Below the pieces are notes generated by a model. It was not told where the DNA came from, made no database searches, and saw nothing but the letters and a program-made list of their open reading frames with translations. The translations under genes and the position numbers were made by a program. Below are positions 41,352-50,543 of a stretch of DNA of 64,000 bases, in pieces (within the stretch, counting starts at the first letter, position 1; each line of letters starts with the position of its first letter). The stretch is from Flavobacterium zhairuonense (GTDB lineage Bacteria > Bacteroidota > Bacteroidia > Flavobacteriales > Flavobacteriaceae): contig NZ_SJSY01000072.1 of the NCBI RefSeq assembly GCF_004352915.1, positions 124,001 to 188,000 of the forward strand, given 5' to 3'.

Positions 41352-42234
41352 TCCGGTTTTGCTTCATCCAACAGTTGATGGTTTAAACATTAAACCTGAT
41401 GGTATATATGTAGATGTAACCTTTGGCGGAGGCGGACATTCAAAAGAAATTTTGAGACGTTTGGGGCCAAATGGAAAATTGTTTGCTTTTGATCAAGACG
41501 AAGATGCACTTGCAAATGCATTGCCAGATGAAAGGTTTACTTTAATTAATGAGAATTTTAGATTTATAAAAAGGTTCTTGCGATTTCATGGTGTTAGAGG
41601 TGTTGATGGAATCTTGGCAGATTTAGGAGTGTCATCACATCAGTTTGATGTTCCTGAAAGAGGTTTTTCAACAAGATTTGATGCCGAGCTTGATATGCGG
41701 ATGAGTCAAAAAAATGATTTGAATGCTTATCGGGTGGTTAACGAATATGAAGAACAGGATTTACGTCGTGTTTTTTTTGATTATGGAGAGTTGAAAAACG
41801 CACCAGCTTTAGCCAGAACAATCGTTGAAGCGAGAAGAGATTACCCAATCAAAACGACTGATGAGTTGAAGGAAGCCTTGAAGAAATATTTGCCTGAAAA
41901 AGTTAGGAATAAAGTATTGGCTCAGATATATCAAGCAATCAGAATTGAGGTGAATCAAGAAATGGACGTTCTGAAAGAATTTATTGAGCAGTCATTAGAA
42001 ATTTTGAATCCGGGTGGGAGACTTTCAGTAATCTCATATCATTCTTTAGAAGATAGATTGGTAAAAAGATTTATCAAAAACGGAATGTTTGAAGGAGAGC
42101 CAGAACGCGATTTTTATGGAAATTTTTCAGTTCCATTTAAAACTATCGGAAAATTGATTGTTCCAGATGATGCTGAAATCAAAATCAACAATAGAGCGAG
42201 AAGTGCAAAATTGAGAATTGCTGAAAAGATATAA
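41326..42234 (+). CDS. rsmH: 16S rRNA (cytosine(1402)-N(4))-methyltransferase RsmH
   Basis: The 302-residue enzyme methylates N4 of C1402 in the decoding centre of 16S rRNA. The SAM loop is VDVTFGGGGHSKEILRRLG; other typical parts are ADLGVSSHQFDVPERGFSTR, RRDYPIKTTDEL, IEVNQEMDVLKEFIEQSLEI and SYHSLEDRLVKRFIK. The start is the ATG at 41326 or the ATG at 41338 (MEYHNPVLLHP); both overlap the mraZ end. It is the second gene of the dcw cluster, as in most bacteria. Confidence 0.96.
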   Translation: MTTTMEYHNPVLLHPTVDGLNIKPDGIYVDVTFGGGGHSKEILRRLGPNGKLFAFDQDEDALANALPDERFTLINENFRFIKRFLRFHGVRGVDGILADLGVSSHQFDVPERGFSTRFDAELDMRMSQKNDLNAYRVVNEYEEQDLRRVFFDYGELKNAPALARTIVEARRDYPIKTTDELKEALKKYLPEKVRNKVLAQIYQAIRIEVNQEMDVLKEFIEQSLEILNPGGRLSVISYHSLEDRLVKRFIKNGMFEGEPERDFYGNFSVPFKTIGKLIVPDDAEIKINNRARSAKLRIAEKI

Positions 42235-42247
42235 TATATAGGTAGAA

Positions 42248-42595
42248 ATGAAAAGTGGAGTATTTGGCATATTAAAAGCAAGATTCTTGATCAATGACGA
42301 CGCAATTAAAAACTGGCGTTTCATTGTCTTCATCATTTTGTTGGCCATTTTGATGATTGCAAATACACAGCGATACGAACAAAAGGTTTTTGAAATTGCA
42401 AAACTGAATAATGAAGTAAAAGAATTAAGATCGGAATTTGTAGATCGACGTTCAGAATTGATGAAATTAAAAATGGAATCGACGATATCGGATAAAATGC
42501 TTGAAAAACAGATTTTTCCATCAACGGTTCCTCCAATTAAAATAGAAGTTAAAAAAGAAGAAGAAAAAAGTTTCTTTAAAAGAATATGGCAGTAG
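42248..42595 (+). CDS. ftsL: FtsL-like cell division protein
   Basis: The 115-residue bitopic protein has a cytosolic N-terminus, one membrane helix (WRFIVFIILLAILMIANTQR) and a periplasmic coiled coil (IAKLNNEVKELRSEFVDRRS). Position between rsmH and ftsI and this topology identify it as FtsL, a divisome scaffold that activates FtsWI. Sequence similarity to other phyla is low, as usual for FtsL. It overlaps ftsI by 10 bases. Confidence 0.88.
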   Translation: MKSGVFGILKARFLINDDAIKNWRFIVFIILLAILMIANTQRYEQKVFEIAKLNNEVKELRSEFVDRRSELMKLKMESTISDKMLEKQIFPSTVPPIKIEVKKEEEKSFFKRIWQ

Positions 42596-44595
42596 ACGAT
42601 AAACATATATCCTACAGAATTTACCTCGTAGCAGTTTTCATCTTTTTGATGGCAATTGCTATTGTTGTTAAATTGACCAATATTCAATGGGTTCAAGGTG
42701 ATCATTACAGACAATTAGCAAAACAGCGAACGGTCAGAAATTTTGTGATTCCGGCAAACAAAGGAAATATTTATTCGGCTGACGGAAGTTTATTGGCAAC
42801 ATCAATCCCGAATTACGAAATTCGTTTTGATGCAAAAGCGCCAAAAACAGAAACTTTTGAGAAATATGTAAAAGCACTTTCAGATTCATTAGCAACTGTT
42901 TTGGATCGACCTGCGGGTTATTATGAACAAGAGCTAAGAAGAGCCAGAGCAAATAAAAATCGTTATTATTTAGTTGCTAGAAAGCTCAGTTATACGGAAT
43001 ATGTAAAAATTAAAGGTTTTCCATTGTTCAATTTGGGCGCTTTTAAAGGCGGAATCATAATTGAACAGGAAACGGTTAGAAAACATCCGATTGGTAAAAT
43101 TGCAGAGAGAACTATTGGTTACGACCGAATTGATCCTGCAACTGGAATTGAAGTTGGAAAAGGAATTGAATGGGCTTTTAAAAGCTATTTGAATGGAAAA
43201 GATGGCAGGATTTTAAAGCAAAAAATTGCAAAAGGGCAATGGAAGCCTATTCGAGATGTGAATGAAATAGATCCAGTTGATGGTTATGATGTGATTTCGA
43301 CAATTGACGTATTTATTCAAGATATTGCACATCATGCTTTGCTGAAGCAACTTGAGGATTATGAAGCAGATCACGGTTGTGTGGTCGTAATGGAAACAGA
43401 AACAGGTTATGTGAAAGCGATTTCAAATTTAGGAAGAGGTGAAGATGGAACATATACTGAAACGACCAACTATGCTGTAGCAGAATCTCATGAACCTGGA
43501 TCGACTTTCAAATTGGTTGATTTAATGGCAATTTTAGAAGATAAAGTAGCGGATACAAGTACTGTTTATGATAGCCACGGAGGTCAAGTTAGATATTATG
43601 GGCGTCCAGTAAATGATTCGCATCACGGTGGTTACGGAAAAGTTTCATTAGCGCGTGGATTTGAACTTTCGTCAAATACAGTAATGGTTCAGGCGGTTTA
43701 TGATAATTACAAAAGTAATCCGTCAAAATTTGTAGATCATATTAGGAATTTTGGTTTAGACAAGCCTTTAGGATTGCATTTTAAAGGAGAAGGAAGGCCG
43801 ATTATTCCTCATCCTGGAGACAAAAGTTGGTCTGGAATTTCACTTCCTTGGATGGCTTTTGGGTATTCAGTTGCCGTTACGCCAATGCAGACATTAGCAT
43901 TTTACAATTCAGTTGCAAATAATGGTGTGATGGTAAGGCCACAATTTGTGTCTGAAATTAAGGAATGGAACAAAACAATTAAAAAGTTCGATACCGAAGT
44001 AATTAATCCAAAGGTTTGTTCGCAAGAAACGATTAAGAAATTAAAAGCTGTTTTATTGAATGTGGTAAAAAAAGGAACAGCTTCTAAGTTGTATTCGAAA
44101 GATTTTTCGATGGCAGGAAAAACGGGGACCGCTCAGATGAATTATGGTGGGAAAGAAGGAAAATCAGCATTGTATTATGCTTCATCTTTCGTAGGATATT
44201 TTCCAGCTGATCATCCAAAATATTCTTGTATTGTGGTGGTGCATAAGCCAAATACAGCCAAAAACAATTATTACGGAGCAGACGTTGCAGGGCCAGTTTT
44301 TAAAAGAATTGCTCAAAAGATTTTCACAGATGCGCCTTCGACAAATAAAATAAAACAGCTGGATTCTAGGATTCCAAAACAGGAAATCAGTTATGCAAAG
44401 TTTGATAAAGTATCAAATACGAAAACAAATGTGATTCCGAATTTAAAAGGAATGCCAGGAATGGATGCAATTGCTTTGCTTGAAAATTTAGGTTTGAAAG
44501 TAAAAGTAAATGGAATTGGAAAAGTGAAGAATCAATCGATTCAAGCGGGTCAAAATATTAGCAAGAACGCAACAATTGTATTAGAATTATCGTGA
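42586..44595 (+). CDS. ftsI: Penicillin-binding protein 3-like transpeptidase (FtsI) with PASTA domain
   Basis: The 669-residue protein is the division-specific D,D-transpeptidase. It has an N-terminal membrane helix (YRIYLVAVFIFLMAIAIVVK), a dimerisation domain, and the transpeptidase domain with SxxK as GSTFKLVDLM, SxN as LSSNTVMVQ and KTG as AGKTGTAQM. The C-terminus is a single PASTA domain (VIPNLKGMPGMDAIALLENL). It starts within ftsL and its stop overlaps the murE start (GTGA), so ftsL-ftsI-murE are translationally coupled. Confidence 0.95.
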   Translation: MAVDDKHISYRIYLVAVFIFLMAIAIVVKLTNIQWVQGDHYRQLAKQRTVRNFVIPANKGNIYSADGSLLATSIPNYEIRFDAKAPKTETFEKYVKALSDSLATVLDRPAGYYEQELRRARANKNRYYLVARKLSYTEYVKIKGFPLFNLGAFKGGIIIEQETVRKHPIGKIAERTIGYDRIDPATGIEVGKGIEWAFKSYLNGKDGRILKQKIAKGQWKPIRDVNEIDPVDGYDVISTIDVFIQDIAHHALLKQLEDYEADHGCVVVMETETGYVKAISNLGRGEDGTYTETTNYAVAESHEPGSTFKLVDLMAILEDKVADTSTVYDSHGGQVRYYGRPVNDSHHGGYGKVSLARGFELSSNTVMVQAVYDNYKSNPSKFVDHIRNFGLDKPLGLHFKGEGRPIIPHPGDKSWSGISLPWMAFGYSVAVTPMQTLAFYNSVANNGVMVRPQFVSEIKEWNKTIKKFDTEVINPKVCSQETIKKLKAVLLNVVKKGTASKLYSKDFSMAGKTGTAQMNYGGKEGKSALYYASSFVGYFPADHPKYSCIVVVHKPNTAKNNYYGADVAGPVFKRIAQKIFTDAPSTNKIKQLDSRIPKQEISYAKFDKVSNTKTNVIPNLKGMPGMDAIALLENLGLKVKVNGIGKVKNQSIQAGQNISKNATIVLELS

Positions 44596-46055
44596 AAGTA
44601 TTAAAAGACATATTATATAAAGTAGCTATTGAATCTGTAAAAGGTTCAACGGATATTGCTATTCAGAAAATCGAATTTGATTCGCGTAAAATAGAGGCAA
44701 ATGATATTTTCGTGGCAATTCGTGGCTCGCTTTCAGATGGGCATGATTACATCGAAAAAGCAATTCAGCTTGGAGCAAAAGCAGTTATTTGCGATACATT
44801 TCCAGCAAATATAGCAAATGATGTAACTTATATTCAGGTAAAAGATACCAATACAGCGTTGGCTTTTATGGCTGCTAATTATTTTGAAGATCCATCAGCA
44901 AAACTAAAACTAGTTGGCGTTACGGGTACAAACGGCAAAACAACAATTGCTTCATTACTGTTTCAGTTATTCAAAAAAGCAGGTTTTAAAGTTGGTTTGC
45001 TTTCAACTGTAAAAATTATGGTTGATGAAACAGAATATCCTGCAACGCATACAACACCAGATTCAATTACGATCAATCATTATTTAAATGAAATGATCGA
45101 AGCAGGAGTGACGCATTGTTTTATGGAAGTGAGTTCGCACGGAATTCATCAAAAACGCACTGAAGCTTTGCATTTTGTGGGAGGAATTTTCACGAATCTT
45201 TCGCACGATCACTTAGATTATCATCCAACTTTTGCTGAATATAGAGATGTGAAAAAATCATTTTTTGATTCGCTTCCAAAATCAGCTTTTGTTTTATCAA
45301 ATATTGATGATAAAAATGGGTCAGTAATGCTGCAAAATACCGTGGCTAAAAAGCTGACATATGCATTAAAATCTTACGCAGATTACAGAGCGCAGATTTT
45401 AGAAAGCCAATTATCAGGTTTGTTGTTGAAAATTAATGATAATGAAGTTTGGGTAAAGCTAATTGGTACTTTCAACGCATACAATGTTTTGGCAATTTAT
45501 GGAACAGCTGTAGAATTAGGAATTGATAGTTTAGAAGCGTTACGATTACTGTCTGATTTAGAGAGTGTTTCGGGCCGTTTTCAGTATATTGTTTCAAATG
45601 AAAAGATAACAGCGGTAGTTGATTATGCACACACTCCGGATGCGCTTGAAAATGTCTTAAAAACGATAAACGACATTCGTACAAAAAATGAACAGTTAAT
45701 CACTGTTGTTGGCTGTGGTGGCAACAGAGATAAAACAAAAAGGCCTATTATGGCGAAAAGTGTTTCTGAATTGAGCGATAAAGCAATTTTGACTTCTGAT
45801 AATCCAAGAAACGAAGATCCTGAAGTGATTTTAGATGAAATGGAAGCAGGAGTTGAAGGGCAAAACTATAAAAAGATTCTAAGAATTACGGACAGAAAAC
45901 AAGCAATAAAAACCGCTTGTCAATTGGCTCAGCCAAATGATATTATTCTTATTGCAGGAAAAGGGCACGAGACTTATCAAGAGATAAACGGTGTTCGCCA
46001 TCATTTTGATGATATGGAAACTGTAAAAGAAATTTTAGAGCAACTAAACAAATAA
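44592..46055 (+). CDS. murE: UDP-N-acetylmuramoyl-tripeptide synthetase MurE
   Basis: The 487-residue ligase adds the third stem-peptide residue. It starts at GTG, overlapping the ftsI stop. The ATP site is GVTGTNGKTTIASLLF, and the amino acid specificity motif is DNPRNEDP, which indicates meso-diaminopimelate. Other parts are EVSSHGIHQKRTEALHFVGG, NLSHDHLDYH and VDYAHTPDALENVL. It is followed by a 78-base gap with repeat words, then mraY. Confidence 0.96.
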   Translation: MKVLKDILYKVAIESVKGSTDIAIQKIEFDSRKIEANDIFVAIRGSLSDGHDYIEKAIQLGAKAVICDTFPANIANDVTYIQVKDTNTALAFMAANYFEDPSAKLKLVGVTGTNGKTTIASLLFQLFKKAGFKVGLLSTVKIMVDETEYPATHTTPDSITINHYLNEMIEAGVTHCFMEVSSHGIHQKRTEALHFVGGIFTNLSHDHLDYHPTFAEYRDVKKSFFDSLPKSAFVLSNIDDKNGSVMLQNTVAKKLTYALKSYADYRAQILESQLSGLLLKINDNEVWVKLIGTFNAYNVLAIYGTAVELGIDSLEALRLLSDLESVSGRFQYIVSNEKITAVVDYAHTPDALENVLKTINDIRTKNEQLITVVGCGGNRDKTKRPIMAKSVSELSDKAILTSDNPRNEDPEVILDEMEAGVEGQNYKKILRITDRKQAIKTACQLAQPNDIILIAGKGHETYQEINGVRHHFDDMETVKEILEQLNK

Positions 46056-46133
46056 TAATAAATTTTTAAGTTCAAATACCACCAGAATAATTGGAATTTG
46101 GAGTTTCAAAATTGGAATTTAAAATAGAAAAAT
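46056..46133. repeat. TTGGAATTTGG-type repeat between murE and mraY
   Basis: The space contains AATTGGAATTTGGAGTTTCA and a second AATTGGAATTTAAAAT. The same words form the gldC terminator (38248-38294) and flank the engB terminator. No gene is present. Confidence 0.45.
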
Positions 46134-47366
46134 ATGCTATACTACTTATTTGAATATTTTGACAAAACATTAGATATACCAGGAACGGGAGTTTTTCAGT
46201 ATATCACTTTCAGATCGGCTTTGGCTTTAATGCTTTCGTTGCTTTTGTCTACGATTTACGGAAAAAGGATCATCAACTTTTTGCGTCGTCAGCAAGTAGG
46301 GGAAACGGTTCGTGAGCTTGGTCTTCAAGGGCAAAATGAAAAAGCTGGAACGCCAACAATGGGAGGTTTGATTATCATTTTTGCAACCCTTGTGCCTGTT
46401 TTGTTGTTTGCACGTTTGCATAATATTTATATCGTATTGCTTATTGTGACTACACTTTGGATGGGCGCAATTGGTTTTATTGATGATTATATTAAAATAT
46501 TCAAAAAAGATAAAGAAGGTCTAAAAGGAATTTTCAAAGTTATTGGTCAAGTTGGTTTGGGAATAATTGTAGGTGCGGTTCTTTATTTTAGCCCGGCTGT
46601 TACAGTACGAACAGACACTGGAAGAACAGATGTTTTTAAAGCATCGCAAAACACAACCGTTGTTTTGCCTGCACCAGTTGAGGAAAAATCAACAGCAACG
46701 ACAATTCCTTTTGTGAAAAATAATGAATTTGATTATGCTGAACTATTGGCTTGGACAGGGGAAGGATATGAAAAATGGGCTTGGTTGATTTTTATTCCGG
46801 TTGTAATTTTCATCATCACAGCGGTTTCTAACGGAGCAAATCTAACAGACGGAATTGATGGTCTTGCCGCCGGAACTTCCGCAATATCAGTGCTCGCACT
46901 CGGGATATTTACATTTGTTTCTGGAAATATTATTTTTTCTAATTATTTAAATATCATGTATATCCCAAATTCGGGAGAAATGACCGTATTTATATCGGCA
47001 TTTGTTGGGGCTTTGATTGGGTTTCTTTGGTACAATTCTTATCCAGCATCTGTTTTTATGGGAGATACAGGAAGTTTGACAATTGGTGGAATTATTGCGG
47101 TTTTAGCAATTGCTGTTCGTAAAGAATTATTGATTCCATTATTGTGTGGAATCTTTTTAGTGGAGAATTTCTCAGTGGTTTTACAGGTGAGTTATTTCAA
47201 ATTTACTAAAAAGAGATATGGCGAAGGACGAAGAATTTTCTTGATGTCGCCTCTTCATCATCATTATCAAAAGAAAGGATACCATGAAAGTAAAATTGTG
47301 ACCAGATTCTGGGTTGTTGCCATCATGTTAGCTATTTTATCAATTGTTACTTTAAAATTAAGATAG
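46134..47366 (+). CDS. mraY: Phospho-N-acetylmuramoyl-pentapeptide transferase MraY
   Basis: The 410-residue integral membrane enzyme makes lipid I. The active-site segments are [47 protein letters not shown] and [13 protein letters not shown]; the late loop has [15 protein letters not shown], which holds the catalytic HHH. It is about 50 residues longer than E. coli MraY because of an insertion near residues 150-215 ([15 protein letters not shown] ... FDYAELLAW), seen in Bacteroidetes. murD starts directly after the stop. Confidence 0.96.
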   Translation: MLYYLFEYFDKTLDIPGTGVFQYITFRSALALMLSLLLSTIYGKRIINFLRRQQVGETVRELGLQGQNEKAGTPTMGGLIIIFATLVPVLLFARLHNIYIVLLIVTTLWMGAIGFIDDYIKIFKKDKEGLKGIFKVIGQVGLGIIVGAVLYFSPAVTVRTDTGRTDVFKASQNTTVVLPAPVEEKSTATTIPFVKNNEFDYAELLAWTGEGYEKWAWLIFIPVVIFIITAVSNGANLTDGIDGLAAGTSAISVLALGIFTFVSGNIIFSNYLNIMYIPNSGEMTVFISAFVGALIGFLWYNSYPASVFMGDTGSLTIGGIIAVLAIAVRKELLIPLLCGIFLVENFSVVLQVSYFKFTKKRYGEGRRIFLMSPLHHHYQKKGYHESKIVTRFWVVAIMLAILSIVTLKLR

Positions 47367-48698
47367 ATGAGGCTGGTTGTGCTTGGAGGAGGAGAAAGTG
47401 GTGTGGGGACCGCCATTCTCGGAAAGAAAAAAGGATACGAGGTTTTTGTATCGGATTTTGGAAAGATTAAAGAGAGTTACAAAGAAGTTCTTATCATTAA
47501 TAAAATTGCTTGGGAAGAAGAACAGCATACAGAAGATTTAATTCTGAATGCTGATGTGGTGATGAAAAGCCCTGGAATTCCTGAGAAATCGCCAATAGTA
47601 AAAAAACTGATTGCGGCCGGAATAAAAGTAATTTCAGAAATTGAATTTGCAAAGCCTTATACAGAAGCGCTTACAGTTGGAATTACTGGGAGCAATGGTA
47701 AAACGACAACAACAATGTTGACTTACCATTTACTAAAATCGGCAGGATTGAATGTGGGATTGGGAGGAAATATTGGAAAAAGTTTTGCTTGGCAAGTTGC
47801 CGAAAATAAGTTTGATGCATACGTTCTTGAATTAAGCAGTTTTCAGCTTGATGGAATCATAGATTATAGACCAGATATTGCCATAATTACGAATATCAGT
47901 CCGGATCATCTCGATCGATATGAATATAAATATGAAAATTATATCAATTCGAAGTTCAGAATAACAATGAATCAGACTGAAAGTGATTATCTGATTTATG
48001 ATGCTGATGATGAAGCAAGCACAGAATGGTTAAAAAATAATACAACAAAAGCGAAATTAATTCCTTTCTCATTGACTAAAAATCTTAAAGAAGGAGCTTC
48101 TATAAATAACAACAAAATGGAAATAAAGATCAACCAAGAAGAGTTTACAATGGATACAGAACACATTGCGTTAGAAGGAAAACATAATATGAAAAATGCA
48201 ATGGCAGCAAGCTCTGTAGCAAAATTGATGCAAATTAGAAATGCAACAATTCGTGAAAGTCTATCTAATTTCCAAGGTGTTGAGCACCGTTTAGAAAAAG
48301 TATTAAAAATTCAGAATGTACAATATATCAACGATTCAAAAGCAACAAACGTTAACGCTACTTTCTTTGCTTTAGACAGCATGAATGTTCCAACTGTTTG
48401 GATCGTGGGCGGAGTTGACAAAGGAAATGATTACAACGAATTAATGTCTTTAGTTCGCGAAAAAGTTAAGGCAATCATCTGTTTAGGAATCGATAACAGA
48501 AAAATTATTGAAGCTTTTGGAAATGTTGTTGATATTATGGTGGAAGTGAATAATATGAATGATGCAGTGAAAACTGCCCAAAGATTAACAGAAAAAGGTG
48601 ACGCTGTTTTATTGTCTCCTGCGTGTGCAAGTTTCGATTTGTTCGAAAACTACGAAGACAGAGGGAAGCAATTTAAACAAGCGGTACACAATTTATAA
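47367..48698 (+). CDS. murD: UDP-N-acetylmuramoyl-L-alanine--D-glutamate ligase MurD
   Basis: The 443-residue ligase adds D-glutamate to UDP-MurNAc-L-Ala. It begins MRLVVLGGGESGVGTAILGK (NAD-fold-like domain), has the ATP site GITGSNGKTTTTMLTYHLL, and then ELSSFQLDGI, ITNISPDHLDRY, YINDSKATNVNATFFALDSM and LLSPACASFDLFENYEDRGK. The last two motifs are diagnostic of MurD. It follows mraY with no gap; a foreign gene is inserted after it. Confidence 0.96.
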   Translation: MRLVVLGGGESGVGTAILGKKKGYEVFVSDFGKIKESYKEVLIINKIAWEEEQHTEDLILNADVVMKSPGIPEKSPIVKKLIAAGIKVISEIEFAKPYTEALTVGITGSNGKTTTTMLTYHLLKSAGLNVGLGGNIGKSFAWQVAENKFDAYVLELSSFQLDGIIDYRPDIAIITNISPDHLDRYEYKYENYINSKFRITMNQTESDYLIYDADDEASTEWLKNNTTKAKLIPFSLTKNLKEGASINNNKMEIKINQEEFTMDTEHIALEGKHNMKNAMAASSVAKLMQIRNATIRESLSNFQGVEHRLEKVLKIQNVQYINDSKATNVNATFFALDSMNVPTVWIVGGVDKGNDYNELMSLVREKVKAIICLGIDNRKIIEAFGNVVDIMVEVNNMNDAVKTAQRLTEKGDAVLLSPACASFDLFENYEDRGKQFKQAVHNL

Positions 48699-48735
48699 TT
48701 TTAGATTTTAGAGTTCAGATTTTAGATTTTTCCAA
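48699..48735. repeat. TTTTAGATTTTAGA repeat left of the four-helix-bundle gene
   Basis: ATTTTAGATTTTAGAGTTCA and the following GATTTTAGATTTTT form an inverted relationship with 49158-49187 on the other side of the gene, and resemble the palindrome at 57969-58015. Confidence 0.55.
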
Positions 48736-48771
48736 ACTTTGAATTCAAAATAATATAAGTTCTTTTTGATA

Positions 48772-49133
48772 ATGACGACAGATGAAATGAAGTCGAGAAC
48801 AAAAAAGTTCTCTTTGAGTGTAATTGGTTTAGCTGAAAAATTACCGGGCACATATATTGTGAAAGTAATTGCAAATCAAATTGTAAGAAGTGGTACGTCT
48901 GTTGGAGCAAATTATAGGGCAGTTTGCAGAGCAAGAAGTGATAAAGAATTTATTTCTAAAATGAATATAGTTTTTTAGAAGAAGCTGATGAAACTTTATT
49001 TTGGTTGGAAATTATAAAAGAAAAAGATTGGAGTGATAAATCAGAATTAGAAATGATTTTGAAAGAAGGAAATGAGTTAACAGCCATTTTCGTTAGTAGT
49101 TTAAAAACAGTAAATAAAAGAATCAATAAATAA
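48772..49133 (+). pseudogene. Four-helix-bundle (S23/IVP-like) protein gene, frameshifted
   Basis: From the ATG at 48772 the frame gives 68 residues (MTTDEMKSRTKKFSLSVIGL, IANQIVRSGTSVGANYRAVC, RARSDKEFISKM) and stops at the TAG at 48976-48978, directly in a run of six T. In another frame translation continues as EEADETLFWLEIIKEKDWSD and SLKTVNKRINK, ending at 49133; the two parts together make one complete four-helix-bundle protein. The shift is therefore in the T run (48971-48976), as a true mutation or a sequencing error. The family is found as intervening proteins of 23S rRNA and as stray chromosomal genes; its function is unknown. The gene interrupts the otherwise tight murD-ftsW order and is flanked by inverted AT-rich repeats. 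Confidence 0.8.
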
Positions 49134-49157
49134 AAAAACCGAAGGTTTTAGAAAACA

Positions 49158-49187
49158 ATCTAAAATCTAAAATCAGAAATCTAAAAT
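49158..49187. repeat. TCTAAAATCTAAAAT repeat right of the four-helix-bundle gene
   Basis: AATCTAAAATCTAAAATCAG with the following AAATCTAAAA is the inverted counterpart of 48699-48735. It abuts the ftsW start. Confidence 0.55.
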
Positions 49188-50498
49188 ATGAAAGAGCTAG
49201 TAAACAAATTAAAAGGAGATAGGGTAATATGGTCATTCGTGGCTTTATTAGCGCTGTTTTCGTTTATGCCTGTTTTTAGTGCGAGTAGTAATTTAGCCTA
49301 TATAGGTCACGGAACAGGAAATACACTGGGTTATTTGGTGAAACATTTAGCACATGTATGTATTGGTTTCTTGATTATTTACTGGGTACATAGAGTTCCG
49401 TATCATTATTTCAGAGCGATTTCAAAAATTGCTTTGCCAATAGTTTGGTTTTTATTGCTTTATACATTGCTGAAAGGGACTGTTATTGCCGGAGCAAATG
49501 CGAGCCGTTGGATTCAAGTGCCGTTTATCGGAATTACATTTCAGACTTCGACATTGGCTTCGATTGTTTTGTTCATATTTGTAGCGCGATATTTGTCAAA
49601 AACTAAAGAAGAAAACAAACCTTTTCAAGTGTCGTTTATTCAGCTTTGGATTCCGGTGTTTATTACATTGGCACTAATTCTGCCTGCTAACTTTTCGACC
49701 ACAGCGTTGATTTTTGCAATGGTTTTAATGCTTACGTTCATTGGAAAATATCCATTAAAGCATATTGGGATTATCATAGGTTCAGGAGTGGCTATGTTGG
49801 CATTTTTCCTTTTAGTTGCAAAAGCTTTTCCTGATTCAAGATTTTTCAGCAGGGTTTCAACTTGGGAAAGTCGTATTATGAATTTTACAACTGATAAACC
49901 TGACGAAGATGATTATCAGATCGAAAAAGCAAAAATTGCAATAGCATCTGGAAGACTCGGCGGATTGGGGCCTGGTAAAAGTGTTCAGAAAAACTTCTTG
50001 CCACAATCTTCTTCCGATTTTATTTATGCCATTATTGTCGAAGAATATGGATTGGTTGGCGGCGTTGCAATAGTGATTTTATATTTATTGCTTTTGTTCC
50101 GATTTGTGATCGCATCGCACAAAGCCAATACATTGTTTGGAAAACTTGTCGTCGTTGGTCTAGGTTTCCCGATGATATTTCAGGCGATGATCAATATGGC
50201 GGTTGCAGTTGAATTGTTGCCGGTTACGGGGCAGACATTGCCACTGATAAGTTCAGGAGGAAGTTCGATTTGGATGACTTGTTTAGGACTTGGAATTATC
50301 ATCAGCGTTACGAAAAAAGAAGAAGAGATAGCTGAAGAAAAAGAAGAGAAAGAACGACGAAAAGAAGCGCTTCAAAGATTAATTGATAAGGAATTAGCAG
50401 AAGAAGATTTGCCTGCTGATGAAGTATATGAAGAAGAGACTATGTATTCAATCGAAGACAATTCAAGAAATCCGATGAATGCAGTTTTGAATAGATAA
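49188..50498 (+). CDS. ftsW: Peptidoglycan glycosyltransferase FtsW
   Basis: The 436-residue polytopic membrane protein is the SEDS-family glycan polymerase of the divisome, partner of FtsI. Ten hydrophobic segments are visible; signature parts are GANASRWIQVPFIGITFQTS, ESRIMNFTTDKPDEDDYQIE, LGPGKSVQKNFLPQSSSDFI, FAIIVEEYG-like YAIIVEEYGLVGGVAIVILY and LPLISSGGSSIWMTCLGLGI. The C-terminus is a long charged tail (EEEIAEEKEEKERRKEALQR) on the cytosolic side, which E. coli FtsW lacks. Confidence 0.95.
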   Translation: MKELVNKLKGDRVIWSFVALLALFSFMPVFSASSNLAYIGHGTGNTLGYLVKHLAHVCIGFLIIYWVHRVPYHYFRAISKIALPIVWFLLLYTLLKGTVIAGANASRWIQVPFIGITFQTSTLASIVLFIFVARYLSKTKEENKPFQVSFIQLWIPVFITLALILPANFSTTALIFAMVLMLTFIGKYPLKHIGIIIGSGVAMLAFFLLVAKAFPDSRFFSRVSTWESRIMNFTTDKPDEDDYQIEKAKIAIASGRLGGLGPGKSVQKNFLPQSSSDFIYAIIVEEYGLVGGVAIVILYLLLLFRFVIASHKANTLFGKLVVVGLGFPMIFQAMINMAVAVELLPVTGQTLPLISSGGSSIWMTCLGLGIIISVTKKEEEIAEEKEEKERRKEALQRLIDKELAEEDLPADEVYEEETMYSIEDNSRNPMNAVLNR

Positions 50499-50543
50499 GA
50501 TTAAAATATAAAGATTTTTTAAAAAGGTGTAATTTTTAGAAAG

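Noticed and set aside
42127..42714. 195-codon minus-strand frame across rsmH, ftsL and ftsI
   Set aside because: It crosses three well-supported genes on the other strand and has no family features.
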